Below the pieces are notes generated by a model, which saw nothing but the letters and a program-made list of their open reading frames with translations, was not told where the DNA came from and did not search any database. A DNA stretch of 44,992 bases from positions 1-44,992 of the forward strand of contig CAXYYC010000020.1 of the NCBI GenBank assembly GCA_964293815.1. Direction: 5' to 3'. The translations under genes were made by a program, and so were the position numbers. Below, piece after piece: positions 7,630 through 15,875 of this stretch (position 1 is the first letter of the stretch; every line of letters begins with the position of its first letter). This stretch comes from CTSOIL-112 sp964293815. Its GTDB lineage: Bacteria; Pseudomonadota; Gammaproteobacteria; Burkholderiales; Burkholderiaceae.

Positions 7630-8855
7630 GGCTGCGCCTCCGTGGACAACGCGCGCCACAAAATGTCGCACAGCAGGCGCATTTCATCGGTGGTGTTGAA
7701 TGCGTGCAGGCAAATCCGCAGGCGTTCGCTGCCCGCCGGTACGGTTGGCGACAAAATCGGCCGCACGTCTAAATTCTGCGCGTGCAAGGCGTGCGCTACC
7801 GCATGGGTGCGTGCGACATCGCCGATAATTAATCCTTGAATCGCGCTATCGCTTGCCAACCACGTCACGCTCAATGACTGCCAATCGTAGTTGGCGTGTA
7901 GTTGTTGAAATTGTACGATCACGTCCTGCAAAGCCGTGCGTCGGTGCTGGTTGTGGTGCAGTTGGGCATACGCCTGCGCAATCGCGGCGTAGCTCGCGGG
8001 TGGCAACGCGGTGGTGTAAATGAACGGGCGCGCATAATTGATGAGGTAATCAATCAACGTTTGACTACCAACCACTGCCGCGCCGTGGCAGCCCATGCCT
8101 TTGCCGTAGGTGTGGATGCGGATGGTGACGTCGTTGTGTACGCCCAGTTGTTGGCTTAAGCCTTGTCCCAGTTCGCCAAAAACGCCAGTGGAGTGCGCTT
8201 CATCCACCACCAATGCGGCGCGGTGCTGTCGAGCCAATTCGGCTAATTCGCGCAGTGGCGCCATGTCGCCATCCATCGAGTACAGCGATTCCACCACGAT
8301 GACGAGGGTTTTGCCTGCGTGTTGTTCGAGCAACTGCCGCAGATGGCTTAAATCATTGTGGCGAAATTTGTAGACCGATGGACTGAGCGACAGGCGCATG
8401 CCGTCGATCAGACTGGCGTGGCACAAATCGTCGTATAAAAATACGGTGTGTCGGTTGCCAATCGCGGCCAGCGTGCCTAAATTCGCGTCAAAGCCTGAGT
8501 TGAACAGCAAGGCGGCTTCGGTCTGGTGAAACTGCGCGATGGCGCGCTCCAGTTCGCTGATGACTTGCGCTTGACCAGACAGCAAACGCGAGCCAGTCGA
8601 GCCGTGCGCTGTGCCGAATTGAGCCGCTAATGGTGCAAAGGGATTGTGTGCGTTGGATTCATGATGCGTTGATGGACTGGTACATCCGTCGCGCGCCATG
8701 CCCAAATAGTCATTGGAGCAAAAATCAATGGCCAAAGGCGTGCGCAAGCGACGCTTTTGTCGATTTTGCTCGCGTGTGTCTAATTGCTTTTGCCAATAAG
8801 TTTGAATCAATGCTTGGCCGGTATGTGTCTCGTTTTTTTGTTCTGGTGCATTCAT
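7626..8855 (-). CDS. bioF: 8-amino-7-oxononanoate synthase
   Basis: BioF condenses pimeloyl-ACP (or -CoA) with L-alanine to make KAPA, the first step of ring assembly. The 409-residue alpha-oxoamine synthase has the CSNDYLGMA motif, the glycine-rich HGSTGSRLLSG, the cofactor aspartate in VVDEAHSTGVFG, and the PLP-lysine K252 in HTYGKGMGCHG. The start ATG at 8855 has no strong Shine-Dalgarno. It is the first biotin gene of the cluster, 40 bp downstream of the FAD-linked oxidase gene on the same strand. No bioC or bioH, needed to make the pimeloyl precursor in most proteobacteria, is present in the window. Confidence 0.96.
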   Translation of the reverse strand: MNAPEQKNETHTGQALIQTYWQKQLDTREQNRQKRRLRTPLAIDFCSNDYLGMARDGCTSPSTHHESNAHNPFAPLAAQFGTAHGSTGSRLLSGQAQVISELERAIAQFHQTEAALLFNSGFDANLGTLAAIGNRHTVFLYDDLCHASLIDGMRLSLSPSVYKFRHNDLSHLRQLLEQHAGKTLVIVVESLYSMDGDMAPLRELAELARQHRAALVVDEAHSTGVFGELGQGLSQQLGVHNDVTIRIHTYGKGMGCHGAAVVGSQTLIDYLINYARPFIYTTALPPASYAAIAQAYAQLHHNQHRRTALQDVIVQFQQLHANYDWQSLSVTWLASDSAIQGLIIGDVARTHAVAHALHAQNLDVRPILSPTVPAGSERLRICLHAFNTTDEMRLLCDILWRALSTEAQP

Positions 8856-8895
8856 GCCGCGTATTGTAGGGCGTCTTTGTGTGGGATTTGTGGCG

Positions 8896-10350
8896 TTATT
8901 GTTCGGGTAAAACTTTGTGTGGATTCATTAGGTTGTGTGGGTCAAGCGTGCGTTTGATGGCGCGCATGAGGCGCAATTCTACCGTGGATTTGACCTCGAA
9001 CATGCGTGCTTTTTTGAGTAAACCGATGCCATGTTCGGCAGAAATACTGCCGTGGTAGTGCGCCACTTGCGCGTAGACGATGTAGTTGATGGCCTCTTCG
9101 TGCGCCATCAGCTCGTCGGCGTTGGCAAACGCGCTACCGGCGCTGACGTTGAAATGCACATTGCCGTCGCCCATGTGGCCGAACACCACGGTTTGAATGC
9201 CGGGATAGGCGTGTTCCAGCGCGGCGTCGGTCTGCGCGATGAACTCGGCTATGGCGGAAATCGGTACGCTGACGTCGTGTTTGACGTTTTTGCCGATGGC
9301 TTTTTGTGCGGCGGAAATCTGCTCGCGCAGTTGCCACAAATGCTCGGCTTGCGACAGGCTATCGGCGATGAGGGCGTGCGTGATGACGTGCTGTTCGAGC
9401 AGTTGATTCAGGGGTGAGTGCAGTGCGTCGGCGTTGGCCTCGGCATTGCCATCGGTGTGGGTGATTTCAATAAGTGCGCTGTATAAATGATCGGAGCCGC
9501 TGTGCGCCCACGGATGCGCGCAGTTCAGATGCGTACAGACCAATTGCAGGGCGTAGGGCGCGATCAGCTCAAATGCGTTGAGGTGCGCATCAAGGCTCTG
9601 CCGAAGCATGACAAAAGCGCGCATGAGTTGTGGTAAATCAGTGGCGCCGATGAGGGCGACTTGACGCTGAACTGGCTGTGGATAGAGCTTGAGCACGGCG
9701 CTGGTGATGATGCCGAGCGTGCCTTCCGCGCCGATGAATAATTGCTTCAGGTCGTAGCCGGTGTTATTTTTGCGCAGGGTATTGAGTTCGGTCAAAATCT
9801 GACCGTCGGCGAGTACAACTTCCAGCCCGAGGCAGAGTTCGCGCATCGTGCCGTAACGCAGTACCTGTGTGCCGCCCGCGTTGGTCGATAGATTACCGCC
9901 AATGGTGGCAGAATCCTCCGAGGCCAAACTGAGTGGAAACAATAAACCGTGCGCGGCGGCGTGCTGCTGCACCTGCGCCAGCGTGACACCGGCTTGAACC
10001 GTCATGGTTTGGTTCTGCGGATCAATGGCTAAAATGCGGTTGAGCCGTGTGAGATTCACAATAATGCTGGGCGTGTGTTCGAGCACGGCGCAGCCACCGA
10101 CCAAGCCGGTATTGCCACCCTGTGCGATCAGCGCGATTTTTGGCTGATGTTCGGCGCAGATATGTACGATTTGACTGATCTGCTCAACGCTTTCGGGCAA
10201 TACCACTGCCAGCGGTGCGTGGTGGTAGCGATTGCGCTCGTCCGTGTGAAAAGCGTGCGCATCTGCGCCGGTGCGCACATAGTTGAACCCGAGCAAGCCG
10301 CGCAGTTGATTGAGCAGTGTTTGGGGGTCAAATGGACTGATCGGACTCAT
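8896..10350 (-). CDS. FAD-linked oxidase (D-2-hydroxyacid dehydrogenase / GlcD-like)
   Basis: A 484-residue flavoprotein of the VAO/PCMH family. The N-terminal FAD domain holds ALIAQGGNTGLVGGCAV (cofactor loop) and SLASEDSATIGGNLSTNAGG; the C-terminal FAD-oxidase domain ends with VVFGHMGDGNVHFNV and SAEHGIGLLKK, which supply the metal/substrate histidines and glutamate in D-2-hydroxyglutarate and D-lactate dehydrogenases. It probably oxidises a D-2-hydroxyacid and passes electrons to the quinone pool or an electron-transfer flavoprotein. The exact substrate cannot be read from the sequence. The ATG at 10350 (MSPISPFDPQT) is preferred to a far-upstream start that would add a basic, unrelated 29-residue extension. 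It overlaps the end of the DUF2069 gene by 23 bases, so the two are cotranscribed, possibly reading on into bioF. Confidence 0.9.
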   Translation of the reverse strand: MSPISPFDPQTLLNQLRGLLGFNYVRTGADAHAFHTDERNRYHHAPLAVVLPESVEQISQIVHICAEHQPKIALIAQGGNTGLVGGCAVLEHTPSIIVNLTRLNRILAIDPQNQTMTVQAGVTLAQVQQHAAAHGLLFPLSLASEDSATIGGNLSTNAGGTQVLRYGTMRELCLGLEVVLADGQILTELNTLRKNNTGYDLKQLFIGAEGTLGIITSAVLKLYPQPVQRQVALIGATDLPQLMRAFVMLRQSLDAHLNAFELIAPYALQLVCTHLNCAHPWAHSGSDHLYSALIEITHTDGNAEANADALHSPLNQLLEQHVITHALIADSLSQAEHLWQLREQISAAQKAIGKNVKHDVSVPISAIAEFIAQTDAALEHAYPGIQTVVFGHMGDGNVHFNVSAGSAFANADELMAHEEAINYIVYAQVAHYHGSISAEHGIGLLKKARMFEVKSTVELRLMRAIKRTLDPHNLMNPHKVLPEQ

Positions 10351-11005
10351 GATGGGACTGCACTGAGGAAAAATGCTGTTTCGCCGCCTGCGCACGCGCG
10401 CGACCGGCATAGAACCAGCGCGCCAACAAGGCCGCATTCAACAGGACAAATGCGCCGCGAATCAGCGCAACGACCTGATGAAAGCGCGCCGATTCACTGC
10501 CATCGGTGGTGTATAGAAAGGACATGCCGACCAAGCACAGCAGGGTTGCATAGACGTACATCAACAATTGTGATTGACCGCTTGGGCGTGGTGCGCGGGC
10601 TTTGGCGGGTTGAGCGTCGACGGCATTGGCATTGATTTGAGGTCGGGTTTTGCGCGCGTAGCGGTTGGCCTGAACAAAAATCACCAGTGATAATGCAATT
10701 TCTAACCAAGCGAATGTGCGGCTGGTTGGGTCAAGGTCAGAAAATGCGCGCACCCAACCTTCGGTGGAATACAGCAAAATCAGCAGGCTTAAAATTTGAA
10801 AGGCGCGGCGCTCACCGCGAAACAGACGTGGAATCAGCGGAATGAGTGGCGCGGCCTTGAGTGTGAGCCACGGAAAACCTTCACTCAAAGGTTTGACTGG
10901 CGCGCCGATACTTTCCCACAGCACACACAAAACCGCCAGCGCGGTGACAGTGGCGGCGGTCCATTTGGCTAAGGATTGGAGCAGGGTACTGGCGGTTGGA
11001 GTCAT
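10328..11005 (-). CDS. DUF2069 family inner-membrane protein
   Basis: A 225-residue membrane protein with about four transmembrane segments: near the N-terminus (TALAVLCVLWESI), TLKAAPLIPLIPRLF, FQILSLLILLYSTEGWVRAF with the family acid pair, and LEIALSLVIFVQANRYAR, plus a C-terminal YVYATLLCLVGMSFLY and LIRGAFVLLNAALLAR pair. The stretch LYSTEGWVRAFSD...R.FAWLEIALSL matches the DUF2069 signature from memory; the C-terminal half extends beyond the usual family length. The function is unknown. The ATG at 11005 is preferred to the TTG at 11017. Its 3' end overlaps the FAD-oxidase gene. Confidence 0.8.
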   Translation of the reverse strand: MTPTASTLLQSLAKWTAATVTALAVLCVLWESIGAPVKPLSEGFPWLTLKAAPLIPLIPRLFRGERRAFQILSLLILLYSTEGWVRAFSDLDPTSRTFAWLEIALSLVIFVQANRYARKTRPQINANAVDAQPAKARAPRPSGQSQLLMYVYATLLCLVGMSFLYTTDGSESARFHQVVALIRGAFVLLNAALLARWFYAGRARAQAAKQHFSSVQSHHESDQSI

Positions 11006-11037
11006 AAGCTGGCGCAAATCGATAAAAGTGAGGCTGT

Positions 11038-11043
11038 ATTATA
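11038..11043 (-). promoter_or_regulatory. Candidate -10 box for the DUF2069 / FAD-oxidase unit
   Basis: TATAAT on the minus strand lies 33 bases before the ATG at 11005, giving a plausible short leader. The -35 region at the expected distance is poor, so the call is tentative. The sequence AATCGATAAA occurs twice nearby (about 11016-11025 and 11062-11071). Confidence 0.35.
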
Positions 11044-11134
11044 GCCGCGATCATTCATTTGAATCGATAAACCGCGCTTACGGCAGAATATCGTGGGTTC
11101 GGAATATCTTTTTTACCGATAGTTATTTAAAATC

Positions 11135-11360
11135 AAATGGCTGGCAAATCTGCGAAATTGACCGTCAGTACAAAACCTCAGCAAATACCGTCATATCTGC
11201 GCAGGTGGATTCTGAGAAATGATAATAAAAACAATGGGTTAAAATAATTAGCTGGATGATCGCAAGCTCGAAGCCAAAAAATAGCTTTATCGGCACATCG
11301 TTTCGCGGCACGAATGACGGGCTTTATTTCAGCAGAAGCGCCACTTTATCAACAGCCTCA
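11135..11360 (-). mobile_element. MITE-like element, degenerate copy
   Basis: This is one of three related elements of about 222 bp in the window. It shares the landmarks of the other two: CCGTCAT near 11190, a degenerate GCGCAGG hairpin, an AATAAAAACAATGGGTTA stretch, ATGACGG near 11305-11311, and the terminal TTTATCAACAGCCT (11345-11358), with a decayed opposite end GCTGGCAAAT (11141-11150). It closely shares GATGATCGCAAGCTCGAAGC with the copy at 25.5 kb. It has no coding capacity. The remaining bases between 11006 and 11446 hold no recognisable gene. Confidence 0.7.
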
Positions 11361-11446
11361 TTTAGAATACAGCTTATTTTTGTGCAATCGTTGTTAAGCA
11401 AATCAATATATCCAAGAAAACCAATACATCCAAACAAAGCGTATTT

Positions 11447-12703
11447 ATGATCGAACAATTAGTCAAACAGTTTTTAGAACAAGGCAAAACCCTCAAGGCC
11501 GCTATTGTGTTTCTCTGGCGGCGCATGGGCGCGCTGCGTTTGCCACAGGTCGCTGGTAGCCTGAGCTACACCACGGTGCTGTCCTTGGTACCGTTGTTGG
11601 TGATTGTGTTGTCGATTTTAACGATTTTGCCGCAGTTTCAGGGCTTTCAAAAGGAGATTCAGAACTTCATGACCGAAAACCTCATGCCCGCGCGCATGAG
11701 CAAGGTCGTGATGCAGCAGATCACCACATTCACCGAGCGGAGTTCGCGTCTGTCTTTGGTGGGCGGTGTCTTTTTGATTTTTTCATCGCTCTCAACCATG
11801 TCGATCATTGACCGCGCGTTTGATGATATTTGGCAGATCAAAAAATATACGTCGTTTCGCCGCAATCTGGCGATTTACTGGGCGGTGATTACCTTGGGGC
11901 CATTTGTGTTCGGCGGCGCGTTGTTGTTGATTAACTTTATGATGCATGGCCTGAATCTGAATAATATCCCGATTCTCGGGCCGTTACTGAGCTGGATGCT
12001 GCCCTTTGTGTTGTCGATGGGGGCATTTGCCGCGCTGTATGTGTTTGTGCCGAATCGCAAAGTGCTGTGGAAAGACGCACTGGTCGGTGGTTTTGTCGCC
12101 GCAGTGATTTTCCTGCTGCTGTCCAAATCCTTTTCTGCCGTCTTCAAATCCTTCTCCGGCTATGCAATTTTGTACGGCGCGTTCAGCATCATCCCCGCGT
12201 TTTTCCTCTGGCTGTATGTGCTGTGGTGGGGGATTTTGTTCGGTGCGGGGATTACTGCGAATCTGCCGATCCTCAAATATGAACGCTGGCGGCGTGAAGC
12301 GCGTGCGGGCGACCGTCTGCCCGAGGCGTTGATGGTGCTGTATTTGCTGTATCAGGCACAACGATCACCGGCGCGCATGATGAGCTGGAGTGCGTTGCAG
12401 CAGCAGATCAAGCTCAATAGCGAGGAGCTGGCTTATATCGTCGAGTGCTTGCAAGCACGCGGCTGGGTCGGTAAAGTCCAGCGCACGGACGGTGGCTACG
12501 GTTGGGCATTGATCGCCGATGGCGAACAGGTGCGGCTGGCCGATGTGTACGATGCGTTTGTGTTCGATACGCCGTATTTTGCCAATTTGGCCGAGCAGCA
12601 AAATCTGCCGTGGGCGCGCTATTTGACCGAATTACAGCATACGACGGCGCATGATGTGAGCTTGAACCAATTATTTGAGGCTAAAACAGTAGCCAACCCC
12701 TGA
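11447..12703 (+). CDS. yihY: YihY/UPF0761 family inner-membrane protein
   Basis: A 418-residue protein with six predicted transmembrane helices in residues 1-290, including the family motifs LRLPQVAGSLSYTTVLSLVPLLV, SLSTMSIIDRAFDDIW and FSIIPAFFLWLYVLWWGILFGA. Residues 290-410 form a soluble C-terminal domain with a winged-helix look (LQQQIKLNSEELAYIVECLQARGWV), as in the longer betaproteobacterial versions. The family was once called RNase BN by mistake; its real role is unclear, possibly in envelope lipid or small-molecule transport. The ATG at 11447 lacks an obvious Shine-Dalgarno. The CBS-domain gene follows after 41 bp and is probably cotranscribed. Confidence 0.9.
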   Translation: MIEQLVKQFLEQGKTLKAAIVFLWRRMGALRLPQVAGSLSYTTVLSLVPLLVIVLSILTILPQFQGFQKEIQNFMTENLMPARMSKVVMQQITTFTERSSRLSLVGGVFLIFSSLSTMSIIDRAFDDIWQIKKYTSFRRNLAIYWAVITLGPFVFGGALLLINFMMHGLNLNNIPILGPLLSWMLPFVLSMGAFAALYVFVPNRKVLWKDALVGGFVAAVIFLLLSKSFSAVFKSFSGYAILYGAFSIIPAFFLWLYVLWWGILFGAGITANLPILKYERWRREARAGDRLPEALMVLYLLYQAQRSPARMMSWSALQQQIKLNSEELAYIVECLQARGWVGKVQRTDGGYGWALIADGEQVRLADVYDAFVFDTPYFANLAEQQNLPWARYLTELQHTTAHDVSLNQLFEAKTVANP

Positions 12704-12744
12704 AGTTATGGTTACAATTGACCCAATTATTTTTGGAGAATCAC

Positions 12745-13206
12745 ATGAAAGTCGCTGAAATTCTAAACATCAAAGGCAATATCCTGTACACCACTTCGCC
12801 GCAAGCCTATTTGCGTGATGCCATTGCCAAAATGGTGGAAGAGGACATTGGCTCGCTGGTGGTGCTGGAAAAAGGTAAATTGGTCGGTATGCTGACCTTC
12901 CGCGAGATTTTGACCGCGATTCACCGCAATGGCGGCAAAGTGGCCGACCAAACGGTGGCGGATGCGTATGCGCGCGAACCATTGGTATTGACGCCGGAGT
13001 TGGATGTGTACGAAATGCGCCAAAAAATGCTCGACTCACACACGCGCTATGTGCCGGTGATGGAGGGTGATGTGTTGATGGGCGTACTGTCCTTATTTGA
13101 CGTGGCAAAAAGCATGATTCAAGCACAAAAATTGGAAAATCAATTGCTCAAAGCATACATCCGCGATTGGCCGGAAGACCCTGAAAAAGCAGGAGCGGAC
13201 GAATAA
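12745..13206 (+). CDS. Tandem CBS-domain protein
   Basis: A 153-residue cytoplasmic protein made of one CBS pair (Bateman module): CBS1 at about residues 12-65 (AIAKMVEEDIGSLVVLEKGKLVGMLTFREIL) and CBS2 at about 75-130 (DVYEMRQKMLDSHTRYVPVMEGDVLMGVLSLFDVAKS). Such modules sense adenine nucleotides or related ligands and usually regulate a partner. No catalytic domain is attached, so the partner is unknown. TTGGAG sits six bases before the chosen ATG at 12745; an upstream in-frame start at 12718 is rejected. A terminator follows, making yihY plus this gene a likely unit. Confidence 0.92.
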   Translation: MKVAEILNIKGNILYTTSPQAYLRDAIAKMVEEDIGSLVVLEKGKLVGMLTFREILTAIHRNGGKVADQTVADAYAREPLVLTPELDVYEMRQKMLDSHTRYVPVMEGDVLMGVLSLFDVAKSMIQAQKLENQLLKAYIRDWPEDPEKAGADE

Positions 13207-13232
13207 TAATCGGGTGAGTGATTGAAGCAAGG

Positions 13233-13264
13233 AGCGGGCAGATGGTTATTTGCCCGCTTTTTAT
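13233..13264 (+). terminator. Intrinsic terminator after the CBS-domain gene
   Basis: The stem AGCGGGCA (13233-13240) and TGCCCGCT (13251-13258), with a 10-base loop, is followed by TTTTATT. Confidence 0.92.
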
Positions 13265-13293
13265 TGTGAATCGAATGGATAAAGTGATACGGC

Positions 13294-15186
13294 ATGGCGC
13301 AAAGCTCCTTTTCTCTGTTAACGACGCGACGGTTTTTACCGTTTTTTTTGACGCAATTCTCCGGCGCGTTCAATGACAATTTGTTTAAAACGGGTTTAAC
13401 CTTGCTGACCTCGTTTTATGCGGTGCGTTACGGTGGTTTGACGCCTGCTTTGGCGAGTAATTTGATCGCGGGCTTATTCATTTTGCCGTTCTTGTTGCTA
13501 TCGGCGACTTCGGGGCAATTGGCCGATAAATACGATAAAGCGGCGATCATGCGCTGGGTCAAGCTGTTTGAACTATTCATTGTGCTGCTGGCGGCGTATG
13601 GTTTGCTCGCGCACCATGCGTCGGTGCTGTATCTGTGTATTTTGCTGCTGGGCACGCATTCGGCGGTATTTGGGCCGGCAAAATATGCGTTTTTGCCGCA
13701 GGCTTTGGGCGCGAAAGAGGTGGTCGCGGGCAATGGTTTGGTCGGTATGGCGACCTTCATAGCGATTTTGACTGGCTCGATCACGGCGGGCGAATTGGTG
13801 CATCGCGGCGACGCGGGCGTTCAGGTGCTCAGTGCCTTGATCGTGGTGATTGCGCTCGCGGGCGTGCTGTTTAGCCGATTTATTCCGAGCGCGCCACCGA
13901 TTCAGGCGGTGCGGATGAATTGGAATCCGTTCTCGGAAATCACCCGAAACCTGCACATTGCGCGCGAGGATATGGCGGTGTTTCATGCGATGATCGGCAT
14001 TTCGTGGCTGTGGTTTTTCGGCGTGACCTTTTTGACGCATTTTGCGCCGTTGGCCAAGGATATTTTGATGGTGAACGAGCGTGGCGTGACCTTGATGCTG
14101 GCGACGTTTTCTATCGGTATTGCGATTGGTTCGATGTTGTGCGCGCGCTTGTCCCGCAATCAGTTGGAAATCGGTTTGGTGCCGCTGGGCGCGATTGGCA
14201 TGAGTGTGTTCGGCATAGACCTATTTTTTGCTATTTTGGCTTTGAGCCGACAGGCTGATGGCAGTGCGTTGCTGGATATACAGGCGTTTTTAGCGCAGGG
14301 CGCGAGCTGGCGTTTGCTGGTGGATTTGCTGATGATGTCGGTGTGCGCGGGTTTGTTTAGCGTGCCGTTGTACGCTATGGTGCAGACCTATGCTGCGCCC
14401 TCGCATCGCGCGCGCATCGTGGCGGCGAATAATTTTTTGAATGCGTTGTTTATGGTGGCGGCAGCGGTTTTGGCGATGGTTTTGACCATGCTCGGTTTGA
14501 ACGTGGCGCAGATTTTGCTGGTGGTGACGCTGTTGAATATTTTGGTTGCGGTGTATATTTTCGGCTTGGTACCGATGTTTTTGTGGCGCTTTTTGGCGTG
14601 GGTGTTGACCTCGATCATGTACCGTGTGCGTTTCATCCATCGAGAGCGGATTCCGGCCAAAGGTGCGGCCTTGATCGTGGCCAATCATGTGTCGTTCGTT
14701 GATGCGTTTTTTTTGATGGCGGCCAGTCCGCGACCGATTCGCTTTGTGATGGATGCGAGTATTTTTAAAATTCCGGTGCTGTCCGCGCTGTTTCGTTCGC
14801 TCAAGGCGATTCCGATTGCCAGTGCGAAGGAGGATGAGTTTGTGCTGGAAGAGGCGTTTTTGCAGATGCAAAAGGAGCTGGAGGATGGGCAGCTGGTGTG
14901 CATTTTCCCCGAAGGGCGTTTGACGGCCAATGGCGAAATCACGCCGTTTCGCGCGGGTATCAGTAAAATTTTGGCTTTGCATTCTGCGCCGGTGGTGCCG
15001 ATTGCGTTGCGGGGTTTGTGGGGTTCGTTTTTCTCGCGCAAAAATGGCGCGGCGATGAGCAAGCCGTTCGTGCGCGGTTTCTTTTCCAAAGTTGAGGTGA
15101 CTGTGGGCGAGGCCATCGCGCCGGAAAAAGCGACGCCGGCGAATTTGGAAGCGGTGGTGCGGCAATTGCGTGGTGATTGGTCGTAA
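13294..15186 (+). CDS. MFS transporter fused to a PlsC-type acyltransferase
   Basis: A 630-residue fusion. Residues 1-420 are a major-facilitator transporter of about 12 helices with the LplT-like opening TTRRFLPFFLTQFSGAFNDNLFKTGL. Residues 435-625 are a glycerolipid acyltransferase domain with the catalytic H465-x4-D470 (NHVSFVDAFF) and the FPEGR block at 538-542. By analogy with LplT and Aas, it probably flips lysophospholipids inward across the inner membrane and re-acylates them; Aas's acyl-ACP synthetase domain is absent, so acyl donors would come from elsewhere. The ATG at 13294 has only a weak ribosome site. It is followed by rdgB after 50 bp. Confidence 0.9.
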   Translation: MAQSSFSLLTTRRFLPFFLTQFSGAFNDNLFKTGLTLLTSFYAVRYGGLTPALASNLIAGLFILPFLLLSATSGQLADKYDKAAIMRWVKLFELFIVLLAAYGLLAHHASVLYLCILLLGTHSAVFGPAKYAFLPQALGAKEVVAGNGLVGMATFIAILTGSITAGELVHRGDAGVQVLSALIVVIALAGVLFSRFIPSAPPIQAVRMNWNPFSEITRNLHIAREDMAVFHAMIGISWLWFFGVTFLTHFAPLAKDILMVNERGVTLMLATFSIGIAIGSMLCARLSRNQLEIGLVPLGAIGMSVFGIDLFFAILALSRQADGSALLDIQAFLAQGASWRLLVDLLMMSVCAGLFSVPLYAMVQTYAAPSHRARIVAANNFLNALFMVAAAVLAMVLTMLGLNVAQILLVVTLLNILVAVYIFGLVPMFLWRFLAWVLTSIMYRVRFIHRERIPAKGAALIVANHVSFVDAFFLMAASPRPIRFVMDASIFKIPVLSALFRSLKAIPIASAKEDEFVLEEAFLQMQKELEDGQLVCIFPEGRLTANGEITPFRAGISKILALHSAPVVPIALRGLWGSFFSRKNGAAMSKPFVRGFFSKVEVTVGEAIAPEKATPANLEAVVRQLRGDWS

Positions 15187-15236
15187 TTCATGATTGTGGT
15201 TTTCCGTATAACAAGGTAGAAAAATCAGGGGACGAT

Positions 15237-15863
15237 ATGTTTTCAGAATTGGTTTTGGCGTCGAATAATCACGGCAAATTGGTGGAGTTTGAGCGTTTGC
15301 TCGCGCCCTTGTCGATCACGGTGCGCCCGCAGGCTCAGTTTGCCGTGCTGGAATGCGACGAGCCGTTTCATACGTTTGTCGAAAACGCGCTGCACAAGGC
15401 GCGGCACACCGCGCGCCATACTGGTCTGCCCGCGCTGGCGGACGACTCGGGTGTGTGCGTACCAGCGTTAAACGGCGCGCCGGGTGTGTTTTCCGCGCGC
15501 TATGCGTCTTTGTTCACGCCGTTATTGCAGCCCAATTTGGATAAAGACACGCAAAATAATTTACAATTGCGCGAACATTTGCGTGGGATGCCTGATCGTC
15601 GGGCGTATTACTACTGTGTTTTGGTGCTGGTGCGTTCGGCGGATGATCCGCAGCCGATCATCTGCGACGGGCAATGGTGGGGACAGATGATCGATGAACC
15701 GCGCGGCGATGGTGGATTTGGCTATGATCCTTATTTTTTCATCCCCGAGTTGGACGTGACGGTCGCGCAAATGGATAAAGTGCAAAAAAATAGGCTCAGC
15801 CACCGTGGTCAGGCGGTGCAGGCATTGATTAATAAATTAAATAACGAACAGTCACATCAATAA
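15237..15863 (+). CDS. rdgB: dITP/XTP pyrophosphatase (RdgB/HAM1 family)
   Basis: RdgB hydrolyses non-canonical purine nucleoside triphosphates (dITP, XTP) to monophosphates, keeping them out of DNA. The 208-residue product has the substrate motif ASNNHGKLVEF near the N-terminus, the conserved ENALHKARHTARHTGLPALADDSG region with the catalytic aspartates, GFGYDPYF, and the C-terminal SHRGQAV. AGGGGA precedes the ATG at 15237; an upstream in-frame start at 15177 overlapping the transporter gene is rejected. Arginase follows after 12 bp, suggesting cotranscription. Confidence 0.96.
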   Translation: MFSELVLASNNHGKLVEFERLLAPLSITVRPQAQFAVLECDEPFHTFVENALHKARHTARHTGLPALADDSGVCVPALNGAPGVFSARYASLFTPLLQPNLDKDTQNNLQLREHLRGMPDRRAYYYCVLVLVRSADDPQPIICDGQWWGQMIDEPRGDGGFGYDPYFFIPELDVTVAQMDKVQKNRLSHRGQAVQALINKLNNEQSHQ

Positions 15864-15875
15864 AAGGAGCAACAC

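Noticed and set aside
4007..8855. A hidden bioC or bioH gene in the biotin cluster
   Set aside because: All frames here are taken by bioB, the di-iron protein, bioA, bioD and bioF; none shows methyltransferase or esterase motifs.
14290..15165. Minus-strand open frame opposite the MFS-acyltransferase gene
   Set aside because: Arg/His/Gln-rich low-complexity translation, no ribosome site; a shadow of the real gene.
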